Shown: positions 53,005 to 61,964 of the stretch, piece by piece
Layout: every line of letters starts with the position of its first letter
How positions within the stretch are numbered: the stretch's first letter is position 1
DNA from: Alcanivorax nanhaiticus
GTDB taxonomy: Bacteria; Pseudomonadota; Gammaproteobacteria; Pseudomonadales; Alcanivoracaceae
Reading direction: 5' to 3'
NCBI RefSeq assembly: GCF_000756665.1
Contig: NZ_ARXV01000009.1
Span: forward strand, 80,717-144,716
DNA length: 64,000 nucleotides
Position numbers and translations under genes: made by a program
Notes under the pieces: generated by a model
Told to the model about the DNA's origin: nothing
Seen by the model: the letters and a program-made list of their open reading frames with translations, nothing else
Database searches by the model: none

Positions 53005-53792
53005 CACAATTGCGATCCATATTTCTGACGGTGACGTTTTGCCAGCTTCTCATAGGCAGGCCCCAGATCGCGACAGATCTGCGCAACAGACCGTCCCCGC
53101 TGCCTGGCGTAATTGGCCAGCATGGTTTCAACTATGTATTCGTTAATTCGCAACTCACGAGCATTAATCAAAAATCGGGCCAGATCCCTGCCAAAGCGCT
53201 TATTGCGAAACCATAACGGCCGATAGACTCCATCCAGGTCTATCAGCACCAGCTGGGAATCAGAACGACGCACCATCCAATTAGCCCATTTGGTATCACC
53301 GTGTGCATAGCCTGCCTGATGCAACCCCACCAGGAGGTTCACGACATCAGTAAACACGCGCTCAACACCTCCAATCGCATCAAGACCATGGTTGACTGCT
53401 ATGGATTTGAGGTCCTCGGCCTCAAGGCCTTCACATACGAAAAAAGATGAGGAGCAATCACGTCCCTTTTCCACCAGATACGCCAGCGGCTCAGGGACCC
53501 GGACACCGACGCGTAGCAACTCAAGAGAAAGCCGAAAAATACGCTTGGCTCGAAACACACCAAACCAGCCAATGAAACGACGAAATACGCTCTTTGCCTT
53601 GTAATGTTTGACAAAAACGGTGCCAGCGGATGCTTTAAGCAGGCGCGCTTCAACCTTACCGCCCTGCTTGAGAGCCTGGTGTTCGGCATTAAACCATGCC
53701 TGAACAGACGCTCCCTTCAGGAGAGAAGTTACCGCTTCTTGATCACGATAGACCAGCCGGAAGTCGTCACCATCATGTGTCTTCAAATCCAC
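53004..53792 (-). CDS. LPS core kinase, WapP/RfaY-like
   Basis: 262 residues from a GTG at 53792 with GGGAGG 7 nt upstream; the start overlaps the waaP-like gene by 10 bp. Kinase-like motifs: Lys in GTVFVKHYKAK, catalytic loop YAHGDTKWANWMV and metal site LIDLDGV. The position directly after waaP agrees with P. aeruginosa wapP. It should phosphorylate an inner-core heptose. Confidence 0.82.
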   Translation of the reverse strand: MDLKTHDGDDFRLVYRDQEAVTSLLKGASVQAWFNAEHQALKQGGKVEARLLKASAGTVFVKHYKAKSVFRRFIGWFGVFRAKRIFRLSLELLRVGVRVPEPLAYLVEKGRDCSSSFFVCEGLEAEDLKSIAVNHGLDAIGGVERVFTDVVNLLVGLHQAGYAHGDTKWANWMVRRSDSQLVLIDLDGVYRPLWFRNKRFGRDLARFLINARELRINEYIVETMLANYARQRGRSVAQICRDLGPAYEKLAKRHRQKYGSQL

Positions 53793-54601
53793 CGCGGAGC
53801 CTCCCGTTGCTTGTCCTTGCGGTACAGTTTTTCGGCACGCTCACGAACTGCAAGCCAAAAACGCTTGTCCTCCCGCAGAGTCTCACGCCAGGATTTCCCA
53901 CTATAAAGTGCCATGCATCGCAGCACATCACGGGCCGTCAAACCAATATCCATGGCCGAGTAAAACAGGCCACTGACATCCTTGACCAACCATCGCCATG
54001 GCACCTCACCGCGAACCTGGGCCCTGTGCAAATCAATCAGATACAGAGGCGCATCACCATCCTGTATATCCCAACGAGCAAGATCCATCAGAAAATGGCA
54101 CAGGTAGAAGTCACGATGATTTATGCCCGCTTCATGCATACTCCTGGCAACTCGTACCACATTTGCCATCAAGGCCCGCTTGAAAACAGGGTCTGGTGGA
54201 GTTTTTTCCCAGATTAACCCGGCATCCTCCAGACTCAAGGTATTTGCCAGATCGTCAGTAATGAGGAAAGAATGGATCCGGGCAGGGTTAATGCCTTTCT
54301 GGCCGTAGCCAGCGATTGTCATGGTATCCAAACCGGCGGCCGCGACAGCCTCAATGGCTCTGACTTCAGAAAGCGCACTGATGATCGGCAACCTGAGCTG
54401 GATCAGATTCTTCAGCACCTCTTTCCATCCCACCCCGCGGTGATACTTGAGAAAGAAGCTTTTTCCACCCATCGCAAAGCGCAAGGTGCGCCTGCCTTCG
54501 CGGGCGCGAAACACCTCTCCTTCCAGAGCATCGACACACTCAAACGGGTCTCTGTCATGCCAGGCAGAGGCGAATTCATCCCTCAGGAAGATTTCAGTCA
54601 T
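53783..54601 (-). CDS. waaP: LPS core heptose(I) kinase RfaP/WaaP
   Basis: 272 residues. It begins IFLRDEFASAWHDRDPFE and has an N-lobe FFLKYHRGVGWKEVLKNL, the catalytic loop INHRDFYLCHFLMD and LIDLHRAQVR, all characteristic of RfaP. It phosphorylates heptose I of the inner core, essential for outer-membrane stability in Pseudomonas. ATGA overlap with waaG upstream. Confidence 0.94.
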   Translation of the reverse strand: MTEIFLRDEFASAWHDRDPFECVDALEGEVFRAREGRRTLRFAMGGKSFFLKYHRGVGWKEVLKNLIQLRLPIISALSEVRAIEAVAAAGLDTMTIAGYGQKGINPARIHSFLITDDLANTLSLEDAGLIWEKTPPDPVFKRALMANVVRVARSMHEAGINHRDFYLCHFLMDLARWDIQDGDAPLYLIDLHRAQVRGEVPWRWLVKDVSGLFYSAMDIGLTARDVLRCMALYSGKSWRETLREDKRFWLAVRERAEKLYRKDKQREAPRWI

Positions 54602-55725
54602 GAGCCCAGTAGCACCTCAATTTCTGCGAGCACCTGCTCATGCATTCCAAACAAATCTACCCGCTCGGCGTACTCGAGTGCAGAGCGGCGATAAGCAGCC
54701 CGGTCACCCATTAGCATGTCCGCCAGCGCCTGATCCAGCGCCTCCTGCCGAAAAGGCGAAGCAACAACTTGGCCAGCCCCGGAGTCAAGCACGTAGCTGG
54801 CGTAACCACAGGCAGCAGTCGTCAAAATCGGCAAACCGGCAACCAACGACTCTACCAGCACCATTCCTGCCGCCTCATGGAAGGCAGGATGAATCAGCAG
54901 GTCAGCACCCTGCAGAAGAGCTGGCACATCATCACGAGCCCCGGCAAAGATCACTTTACCGCTCAAATTCAGTTTATTGATATCCGCCTGCATGGGAGCG
55001 CTATCATCTTCACCCACCACCAACAGCTTTACGGATTCGATCGAATCTGGAAGGTGAGCCATGGCCAACAATGCGCGTCCAAGCCCCTTACGACGAAAAT
55101 CAGAACCAAGAAACAGCAGCAGATGCTCTCCCTCAGCGACACCAAACTCCTTGCGCACCTCAGCCCTCAGAAACGCGGCATTATCACCGGGGCGGCGATC
55201 GTTTCTTACGCCCGGTGGCAACACTCGGTAGCGACGCTGGTCCAAGTCATACTCTCCGAGATAGTCATCCCGCTGACTATTATTGAGAAACAGGATCCGG
55301 GCATGACCAGCTGTTGAAAACAACTGCCGTTCAAGATTCAGGTACGTCCGATATCGCGGCAGCATACGAGTCAGGGCATTCTTTTCCTTGACCCGCATGG
55401 CGAAACAATCGTCAGCAGCAAAATACAAATCTCCACCGGGCAAGCGGTTAAAAACCACCAGCACCTTTGCCTTGACCTCATCCTTGAACTGCAGGGCTTT
55501 GCGACCAAAAGCGACCATCGCGGCATGATTCGTTCGAGGGGTCACCCGCTCAATATTCACTTTCAGCCAGTCAGGGCGATCCCCCTCCCACTCGGTCGTC
55601 AGCACCTCTACTCGATACCCCGCCTGCACACACAGTTCAGCGACACGCAAAAAATCACGCTGCAAACCGCCGTAGGGAAAATAACGAAACAATGCAAAAG
55701 CCACGGTGTAAGGCTGCTGCGTCAT
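54598..55725 (-). CDS. waaG: LPS core glycosyltransferase WaaG (RfaG)
   Basis: 375 residues from the ATG at 55725, which overlaps the waaC stop as ATGA and has GGGAG at 8 nt; E. coli WaaG has 374. GT4 fold: FPYGGLQRDFLRVAEL at the N-terminus and the acid box HPAFHEAAGMVLVESLVAGLP. It adds the first outer-core hexose to heptose II. Confidence 0.95.
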   Translation of the reverse strand: MTQQPYTVAFALFRYFPYGGLQRDFLRVAELCVQAGYRVEVLTTEWEGDRPDWLKVNIERVTPRTNHAAMVAFGRKALQFKDEVKAKVLVVFNRLPGGDLYFAADDCFAMRVKEKNALTRMLPRYRTYLNLERQLFSTAGHARILFLNNSQRDDYLGEYDLDQRRYRVLPPGVRNDRRPGDNAAFLRAEVRKEFGVAEGEHLLLFLGSDFRRKGLGRALLAMAHLPDSIESVKLLVVGEDDSAPMQADINKLNLSGKVIFAGARDDVPALLQGADLLIHPAFHEAAGMVLVESLVAGLPILTTAACGYASYVLDSGAGQVVASPFRQEALDQALADMLMGDRAAYRRSALEYAERVDLFGMHEQVLAEIEVLLGS

Positions 55726-56747
55726 ATGCATAACTCCCGTAGTCGCTGCCACACAAAATGAGGTTTCAGAGTACTGAAGCAAGGTGGCGAGACGCCCTTA
55801 CCTAATTCTCCCCGATAGGTACACCTTTCTTGAACACAGGGAGCACAAGGAAAGTCCGCAGCCAGGGATTTAGCACTTAACCCAAGCACCCCTGTCAACT
55901 GGGGATCTGTTGGACCATAAAGAGCGACGCCAGGCAAGCCTGCGGCGGCGGCCAGGTGAGCAAGGCCAGTATCCACAGCCACGAAAGCATCCCAGCTGAG
56001 CAACTTGTCCGTGAGATCAGCCAATCCCATCTTGGGTAATACTTCTGCCGTGGCAAATTCAGCGGCCAGCCGCTCCGCGCGGGCCTTCTCCTCATCGTTA
56101 CCCCAGGGCAGAAACACCCGATGCCCCTCAGCACAAGCCAGTCTGACCAGCTGGTGCCAGAACCCTTCCGGATAATGCTTGGTAGCCCAGGTGGTGCCAT
56201 GGCAAAACACCAGGTTTGCTGGTTGGGACAGCGGGGCAGGCACATGGCTGCGGGGGAGACCTGCATCCGGGGCATGGGTTGGCAGGGTATAGCCCAGAGA
56301 TTGCGCAAACAGCTGCCTGACACGATGAATGGCATGCTGCCCCTTGATAACAGCCTGAGGGTGATCGAGCACCCTGGCAGACAGGCCTTCACGGGCAGAG
56401 TGCTTGTCCAAACCGAATTTCGGACCACGCGCCAGGCGAGTAATAAAGGCACTCTTGATCAGCCCCTGAGCGTCGATCACCGCATCGTAGTCCGTCGCTT
56501 GCAAGGCCGACTTGAAGTCACCCCATTCACCAGAGCGACGAGCCTTGAAAGGGTGCTTGCGCCAGCGCCTCAAGGCACAGGGGAACACCTGATGCACCGC
56601 CGGATGGCGGCGGGCCAGATCCGCAAAGGCTTCTTCGACAACCCAGTCCACCTGTAAATCAGGAATCGCCGCTTTCGCATCGGTCAGCGCAGGCAGGGTA
56701 TGAATCACGTCCCCCATGGAGGAGGTCTTGATCAACAGCACACGCAT
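55722..56747 (-). CDS. waaC: LPS heptosyltransferase I WaaC
   Basis: 341 residues, GT9. N-terminal VLLIKTSSMGDVIHTLPALTDA, middle LVFCHGTTWATKHYPEGFW, and the donor-binding DTGLAHLAAAAGLPGVALYGPTDP. It adds the first L,D-heptose to Kdo from ADP-heptose made with HldE. It lies 11 nt after waaF. Confidence 0.96.
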   Translation of the reverse strand: MRVLLIKTSSMGDVIHTLPALTDAKAAIPDLQVDWVVEEAFADLARRHPAVHQVFPCALRRWRKHPFKARRSGEWGDFKSALQATDYDAVIDAQGLIKSAFITRLARGPKFGLDKHSAREGLSARVLDHPQAVIKGQHAIHRVRQLFAQSLGYTLPTHAPDAGLPRSHVPAPLSQPANLVFCHGTTWATKHYPEGFWHQLVRLACAEGHRVFLPWGNDEEKARAERLAAEFATAEVLPKMGLADLTDKLLSWDAFVAVDTGLAHLAAAAGLPGVALYGPTDPQLTGVLGLSAKSLAADFPCAPCVQERCTYRGELGKGVSPPCFSTLKPHFVWQRLRELCI

Positions 56748-56758
56748 GGCATCACCGC

Positions 56759-57805
56759 TCAGGCATCAGCAGTTTCAAGCTGCTGCAAAGCATCAATGAC
56801 CTGGCTCGGCGGCAGTTGCTTGAGGCAGTTCAAATGCCCCAGTGGACATTCCCGCTCAAAACAGGGACTACACTCCAGCCCCAGCCGCACCACGGCCACC
56901 CGATCACCCAACGGCGGAGTAAAACCTGGCGAGGTGGAGCCGTAGACTGCCACCAGCGGCCGCGTCAGAGCTGCAGCGATATGCATCAAGCCGGAATCAT
57001 TACTGACCACCGCATTGGTCGCCGACAGCAGATCCACGGCTTCCTCCAGCGAGGTCTTTCCGGCGAGCACCGAGGCGTGCGCTCGCGCGTCCTCGCTCAA
57101 GGCCGAGACAATATCGCTGGCCACCGGCTGGTCCTTGCCGGACCCGAAGATCCATACCTGGCCGCCGTGATCAATCCAGTGCTGGGCCACCGCCGCATAG
57201 TGCTGCTCTGGCCAGCGCTTGGCCGGCCCGAACTCCGCACCCGGACACAACCCCAGCACGGGCCGCGCCATGGATAGGCCATGTGCCGCCATGGCTTTCT
57301 CGCGGGAAGCATCATCCACTTCCAGATGCGGCGCGGTGATCTCATCCAGCAGCGGCATCGGCGCATCCTGCGGCAAGGCCAGTGCCACAAAACGCTGCAC
57401 CATCAGCGGATAGCGCTCCTTGTCCAGGGCCCGCACATCATTGAGCAGGCCATAGCGCATCTCACCACGCCAACCGGTACGGACAGGAATCTTCGCAGCC
57501 CAGGGCACCAGGGCAGACTTGAGGGAATTGGGCAGCACATAGCTTTGCTGATACTGACCGCGCAGGGATTTGCCCAGCGCACGCCGCTCACCCAGTTTCA
57601 GATCACCATGATCAAAGGGCAGCGCCAGCGCCTCGCGCACCTCAGGCATGCGCGACAGCAATGGCCGACACCAGGCCGGCGCCAGCACATCAATGGCACA
57701 ATCAGGGTATTGGCGACGCAGTTCGGAAAACAGGGGCTGCGCCATCACCATGTCGCCGACCCAGGACGGGCCGACGACAAGGATGGCGGACGGAGTCTGG
57801 GACAT
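56759..57805 (-). CDS. waaF: LPS heptosyltransferase II WaaF
   Basis: 348 residues from the ATG at 57805, the same length as E. coli WaaF. GT9: ILVVGPSWVGDMVMAQPLF at the N-terminus, LGLCPGAEFGPAKRWPEQH and NDSGLMHIAAALTRPLVAVYGSTSP. It adds heptose II. A longer frame to 57835 would overlap ilvE. The Cys-rich stretch CSPCFERECPLGHLNCL near the end is usual for the family. Confidence 0.96.
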   Translation of the reverse strand: MSQTPSAILVVGPSWVGDMVMAQPLFSELRRQYPDCAIDVLAPAWCRPLLSRMPEVREALALPFDHGDLKLGERRALGKSLRGQYQQSYVLPNSLKSALVPWAAKIPVRTGWRGEMRYGLLNDVRALDKERYPLMVQRFVALALPQDAPMPLLDEITAPHLEVDDASREKAMAAHGLSMARPVLGLCPGAEFGPAKRWPEQHYAAVAQHWIDHGGQVWIFGSGKDQPVASDIVSALSEDARAHASVLAGKTSLEEAVDLLSATNAVVSNDSGLMHIAAALTRPLVAVYGSTSPGFTPPLGDRVAVVRLGLECSPCFERECPLGHLNCLKQLPPSQVIDALQQLETADA

Positions 57806-57813
57806 CCGGGCAA

Positions 57814-58740
57814 TCAGCTCACGTAAGTGAGCCAATCTCCATATTTGTCATCCAGCTTGCCAGTCACCAGATCAAAATAGGTGCTCTGCAGCACTTCGGT
57901 GATCGGGCCTCGTTTGCCAGCACCGATGATTCGGCCATCCAGCTCACGGATCGGGGTCACTTCAGCGGCAGTACCGGTGAAGAAAGCTTCGTCGGCCACA
58001 TAAACTTCATCACGGGTAATACGCTTTTCGCGCACCGTGTAGCCACGCTCTTCAGCCAGCTGGATGATGGTCTTGCGGGTGATGCCATCCAGGCAGGAAG
58101 TCAGTTCCGGGGTGAACAATACCCCGTTCTTGATCACGAAGATGTTCTCCCCGGAGCCTTCGGCCACATAACCTTCATTGTCCAGCAACAGCGCCTCGTC
58201 GGCACCACCGGACAGCGCTTCATTCAGCGCCAGCATGGAGTTGATGTAGTTGCCGTTGGCCTTCGCCTTGCACATGGTGATGTTCACATGATGGCGAGTG
58301 TAGCTGGACGTGCGCACCTTGATACCCAGCTCAAGCGCTTCCGGAGACATGTAGGCAGGCCATTCCCAGGCCGCCACCATCAAGTGCACCTTCAGGTTGT
58401 GGGCACGCAGCCCCATCCCTTCACTTCCGTAAAACACCATGGGGCGCAGGTAGGCGTGGGGCAGGTTGTTGGATTTCACCGCCGCCACCTGGGCCGCATT
58501 GACCTCGTCCTTGGTGAACGGGATCTTCATGTTCATGATATGGGCACTACCGAACAGACGATCGGTGTGCTCTTTCAGGCGGAAAATTGCCGGACCCTTG
58601 GCGGTTTCGTAGGCTCGCACCCCTTCAAAGACACCCATGCCGTAATGCAGGGTGTGAGTGAGGACATGAACCTTGGCTTCTTCCCAGGGAACCAGTTCAC
58701 CGTCCAGCCAGATAAAACCGTCTCTTACAGCCATCGACAT
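57814..58740 (-). CDS. ilvE: Branched-chain amino acid aminotransferase
   Basis: 308 residues, PLP fold type IV. N-terminal HTLHYGMGVFEGVRAY, PLP Lys in MCKAKANGNYINSML, and EGYVAEGSGENIFV. It makes valine, leucine and isoleucine from their 2-oxo acids. It lies between glnE and waaF as in Pseudomonas. It is read in the same direction with short gaps, so it may share transcripts with the LPS genes. Confidence 0.97.
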   Translation of the reverse strand: MSMAVRDGFIWLDGELVPWEEAKVHVLTHTLHYGMGVFEGVRAYETAKGPAIFRLKEHTDRLFGSAHIMNMKIPFTKDEVNAAQVAAVKSNNLPHAYLRPMVFYGSEGMGLRAHNLKVHLMVAAWEWPAYMSPEALELGIKVRTSSYTRHHVNITMCKAKANGNYINSMLALNEALSGGADEALLLDNEGYVAEGSGENIFVIKNGVLFTPELTSCLDGITRKTIIQLAEERGYTVREKRITRDEVYVADEAFFTGTAAEVTPIRELDGRIIGAGKRGPITEVLQSTYFDLVTGKLDDKYGDWLTYVS

Positions 58741-58781
58741 GGCAATGTGTCTCCAACGCTAAGGACCTTCGAGCACCCGCT

Positions 58782-61646
58782 CTACAGGTCGAACCAATGC
58801 TTCCAGATCGCTCGAACGCCTTCCCGCAAATCACGGAACTGGCTGTCGTCGACAATGGATTTCTCTTTGCGCAACGAAGCGCGATGGGCCGCGGACCGGT
58901 AAGCGAGGTACGCTTCCCGCAACAGGCCGGCGTCCTGCGCCGACATAATGTCCAGTGCAGCCAGGGTTTCCAGCAGCCGCACGTTATCGGTGAAGCGGGT
59001 CAGTTCACCGTGGGAGGAGGCCCATCTCAGAACCCCGTATTGCACCATAAATTCGATATCAACGATACCACCGGGATCCTGCTTCAGGTGGAATTGCTCG
59101 CCGGTTTTGTCACCCAGGTGATCGACCATCTTGCTGCGCATGGCCAGCACATCGTCGCGCAGCTTCGTCTGGTCTCGCTCGGCACACAGCACCTTGTGGC
59201 GAATCTCGTCAAAACGCTGGCGGGAACGGCTGCAACCGGCCACCACACGGGCGCGCACCAGAGCCTGATGTTCCCAAGTCCAGGCATCATTGAGCTGATA
59301 CTTCTCGAAGGCATCCATGGAACTCACCAGCAGCCCGGCACTGCCGGAAGGCCGCAGCCGGGTATCCACCTCGTAGAGCTGACCACTCATGGTGCGAGTA
59401 GAGAGGATATGCACAATGCGCTGACCCAGGCGGGCATAGAACTGCTCGTTGGAGACCGACTTTTCTCCATCCGTCATGCCACCGCTGGCCGCATCATGCA
59501 GGAACACCAGATCCAGATCGGAGTTGTGCCCCAGCTCAATGCCACCCAGCTTGCCGTAACCCACCACCACGAAGTCAGGATTACAGGGCTGACCATTATC
59601 CCGCGACGGGCGTCCATGACGCTCCACCAGCGGCTCCCAGGCCAGCATCACCACCTGATGCAGAATGCTTTCCGCCAGCCAGGTCAGGTAATCACTTACC
59701 TTCATCAACGGCAGCACTTCGGTCACCTCGGAAGCCGCCACTCGCAACAGATGGGCCTGCTTGAAGTTACGCAGCACTTCCATCTGCTGTTCCAGATCGT
59801 CTTCCGCTACACGCAACAACTGCTGGCGCAACTCATCATCCAGCTCGGCCAGTTCCGGCGGGGAGTAGAGCGTGCGCACATCCAGCAGTTCATCCAGTAG
59901 CACCGGGTGCAAGGCCAGACGCTCCGCGATCCACGGGCTGGCACCGGACAGTTTGACCAGCTGGGTCAGCGCGCCGGGATTTTCCACCAGCAAGGCGATG
60001 TAGGCGCTACGGCGCAGCACCGCCTCGACAAAATTCAGCAACCGTAATGCCGTGGTTTCACCGTGCCCCTGATACCCGAGCGCCTCCAGCATCAACGGCA
60101 TCAGACGATCCAGTCGCTCACGACCAATGGCCTGCATATTTTCCACTGCGCGACCATCACGGAAAGTATTCAGACGCGCATAGACAGCGTCGGCATCCTG
60201 CACACCGATTGCCTGCAATTGCGCTACTGCTGCCGCATCATCCAGCTCGCCCAGCCACAGATCCAGCAGCTCCTGATCCGCCCCCTGGGCGGCATCGATT
60301 TCCTGCTCAGGGTCGGCAATCACCTGACTGAAGTGATGGCGGACATTTTCGCGATAACGACGCAGCTTGCGCTCAAAAGCCGCGCGCTCGGAAAAGCCCA
60401 TGGCAAAGGTGAGCCGCTGCCAACCGAGCTGGTCATCCGGCAATCGCTGGGTCTGACGGTCACCCACCGCCTGCAGGCGATGCTCCACATCCCGCAGGAA
60501 CAGATAGGCATCGGTAAGCTCATCGGCCACATCATCGGGAAGCAGTTCCTGCTCTACCAACAGCGGCAACACCTTAATCAGATTTGGCTCACGCAGGGCC
60601 GGCAACTGACCACCACGAATCAGCTGGAAAGCCTGAACAATAAATTCCACTTCACGAATGCCGCCCGCACCCAGCTTCACATCCGCCTGCATGCCCTTGC
60701 GGTTCACTTCCCGCTCAATCAGGGACTTCATCTCCCGCAGGGACTGGAACGCGCCGTAATCGATATAGCGACGGTATACAAACGGGTTCAGGCGTTTGAG
60801 CAGGCGAGCACCCGCTTTGAGATCCCCGGCAACAGGACGCATCTTGATCAGTGCGTAACGCTCCCACTCGCGCCCCTGCGTCTCGTAGTAGCCCTCCATG
60901 GCATCAAAGCCGATGGACAGCACCCCACTCTTGCCCCAGGGGCGCAATCGCATATCCACCCGGAACACAAAACCATCAGCCGTCGTCTGGTCGAGCACCT
61001 TGATGAGTTGCTGTCCCAAGCGCACAAAGAACTGGTGATAGGTCTGTGAGCGTCGCTCGCCCTCCAGTTCGCCCTCATGCTCATAGGCAAAGATCAGGTC
61101 GATATCCGAGGACAGGTTCAGCTCCCGGGCGCCCAATTTCCCCATGGCCAACACCACCAGCTGCACAGGCTTGCCATCCGGTGCGGTGGGAGTGCCGCTG
61201 CGCTCACAGGCCCAGCGATACAGCAGGGCCAGAGCTTCATCGATCAGGGTGTCGGCCAACAGGGACAGGTCCGCCACCGTACTGTGATAGTCGCCAATAC
61301 CCGCCAGGTCCCGCCAGATAATGCGCACCATGTGCCGGTGCCGCAGACGGCGTACCCGGCGCTTCAGCTCGTCTTCGCTATCGCAATCTGTCAGCTGTTC
61401 ACGCACCTGCTGGTGCAATGATTCCGCCTCGAGAGGCTGACTCAGTTCGCTGTCGACCAGCCACTGCCCCAGTTCGGGATCCCGCAGGAACTGGCTTGCC
61501 ACATAATCCGAACCAGCCCAGACACGGGGCAGGTCATCATGGAGTGCTGCAGGCATGGCATTGCCGGATTCAACGAAATGCTGCCAATGCTGGCTGACCA
61601 GCACCGAGAGTTCGTCGGGGAGGGACTGATATTGGGGTTCATTCAT
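58782..61646 (-). CDS. glnE: Glutamine synthetase adenylyltransferase/adenylyl-removing enzyme
   Basis: 954 residues with two nucleotidyltransferase domains: GARELNLSSDIDLIFAYE in the N-terminal (de-adenylylating) half and GKLGGIELGHNSDLDLVFLHD in the C-terminal (adenylylating) half. It sets GlnA activity by modifying Tyr397 in response to PII and glutamine; GlnA is encoded at 3953-5359. Length and duplicated motifs are standard. A 318-bp gap with a heptamer inverted repeat lies upstream. Confidence 0.97.
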   Translation of the reverse strand: MNEPQYQSLPDELSVLVSQHWQHFVESGNAMPAALHDDLPRVWAGSDYVASQFLRDPELGQWLVDSELSQPLEAESLHQQVREQLTDCDSEDELKRRVRRLRHRHMVRIIWRDLAGIGDYHSTVADLSLLADTLIDEALALLYRWACERSGTPTAPDGKPVQLVVLAMGKLGARELNLSSDIDLIFAYEHEGELEGERRSQTYHQFFVRLGQQLIKVLDQTTADGFVFRVDMRLRPWGKSGVLSIGFDAMEGYYETQGREWERYALIKMRPVAGDLKAGARLLKRLNPFVYRRYIDYGAFQSLREMKSLIEREVNRKGMQADVKLGAGGIREVEFIVQAFQLIRGGQLPALREPNLIKVLPLLVEQELLPDDVADELTDAYLFLRDVEHRLQAVGDRQTQRLPDDQLGWQRLTFAMGFSERAAFERKLRRYRENVRHHFSQVIADPEQEIDAAQGADQELLDLWLGELDDAAAVAQLQAIGVQDADAVYARLNTFRDGRAVENMQAIGRERLDRLMPLMLEALGYQGHGETTALRLLNFVEAVLRRSAYIALLVENPGALTQLVKLSGASPWIAERLALHPVLLDELLDVRTLYSPPELAELDDELRQQLLRVAEDDLEQQMEVLRNFKQAHLLRVAASEVTEVLPLMKVSDYLTWLAESILHQVVMLAWEPLVERHGRPSRDNGQPCNPDFVVVGYGKLGGIELGHNSDLDLVFLHDAASGGMTDGEKSVSNEQFYARLGQRIVHILSTRTMSGQLYEVDTRLRPSGSAGLLVSSMDAFEKYQLNDAWTWEHQALVRARVVAGCSRSRQRFDEIRHKVLCAERDQTKLRDDVLAMRSKMVDHLGDKTGEQFHLKQDPGGIVDIEFMVQYGVLRWASSHGELTRFTDNVRLLETLAALDIMSAQDAGLLREAYLAYRSAAHRASLRKEKSIVDDSQFRDLREGVRAIWKHWFDL

Positions 61647-61964
61647 GGGGGGCTATTGTCGTATGCGACGGGGCAAGCTACAAGCAGGAATAAAGCCACA
61701 AGCTTCAAGCTGCAAGCTACAAGGCGCGGGTTGAGCAGAGAGGCCATCTGGCTGGTCGGGACTCCGCGCAGGCACGTTGGGTCCGAAGCTGCTGTGGGCG
61801 CGGCGGTTATTCGCTGCGCACGACCTGCGCGACTCTGCTTCGTTGCCCCCCCTGTCTTACGGTCTGTTTGTTCATTTCCCGTCCCGGTGCGCGGGCAGAG
61901 CCTTGGTGCATCCTCAAAGTTTCTCCCGCGCCTTGTAGCTTGCAGCTTGCAGCTTGTAGCCACC
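61647..61964. repeat. Heptamer-armed inverted repeat with 194-bp interior, GCTACAA family
   Basis: The left arm at 61695-61730 (GCCACAA, GCTTCAA, GCTGCAA, GCTACAA, then GGCGCGGG) is inverted at 61925-61960. I count 34 matches in 36. An outer, looser copy (GCTACAA, GCAGGAA) lies at 61677-61690. The GC-rich interior has no credible gene; open frames running through the arms only translate the repeats. The whole fills the gap between glnE and the PilB-like gene, both leftward, and ends beside the latter's stop. It could be a miniature inverted-repeat element; no target duplication is seen. Confidence 0.8.
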
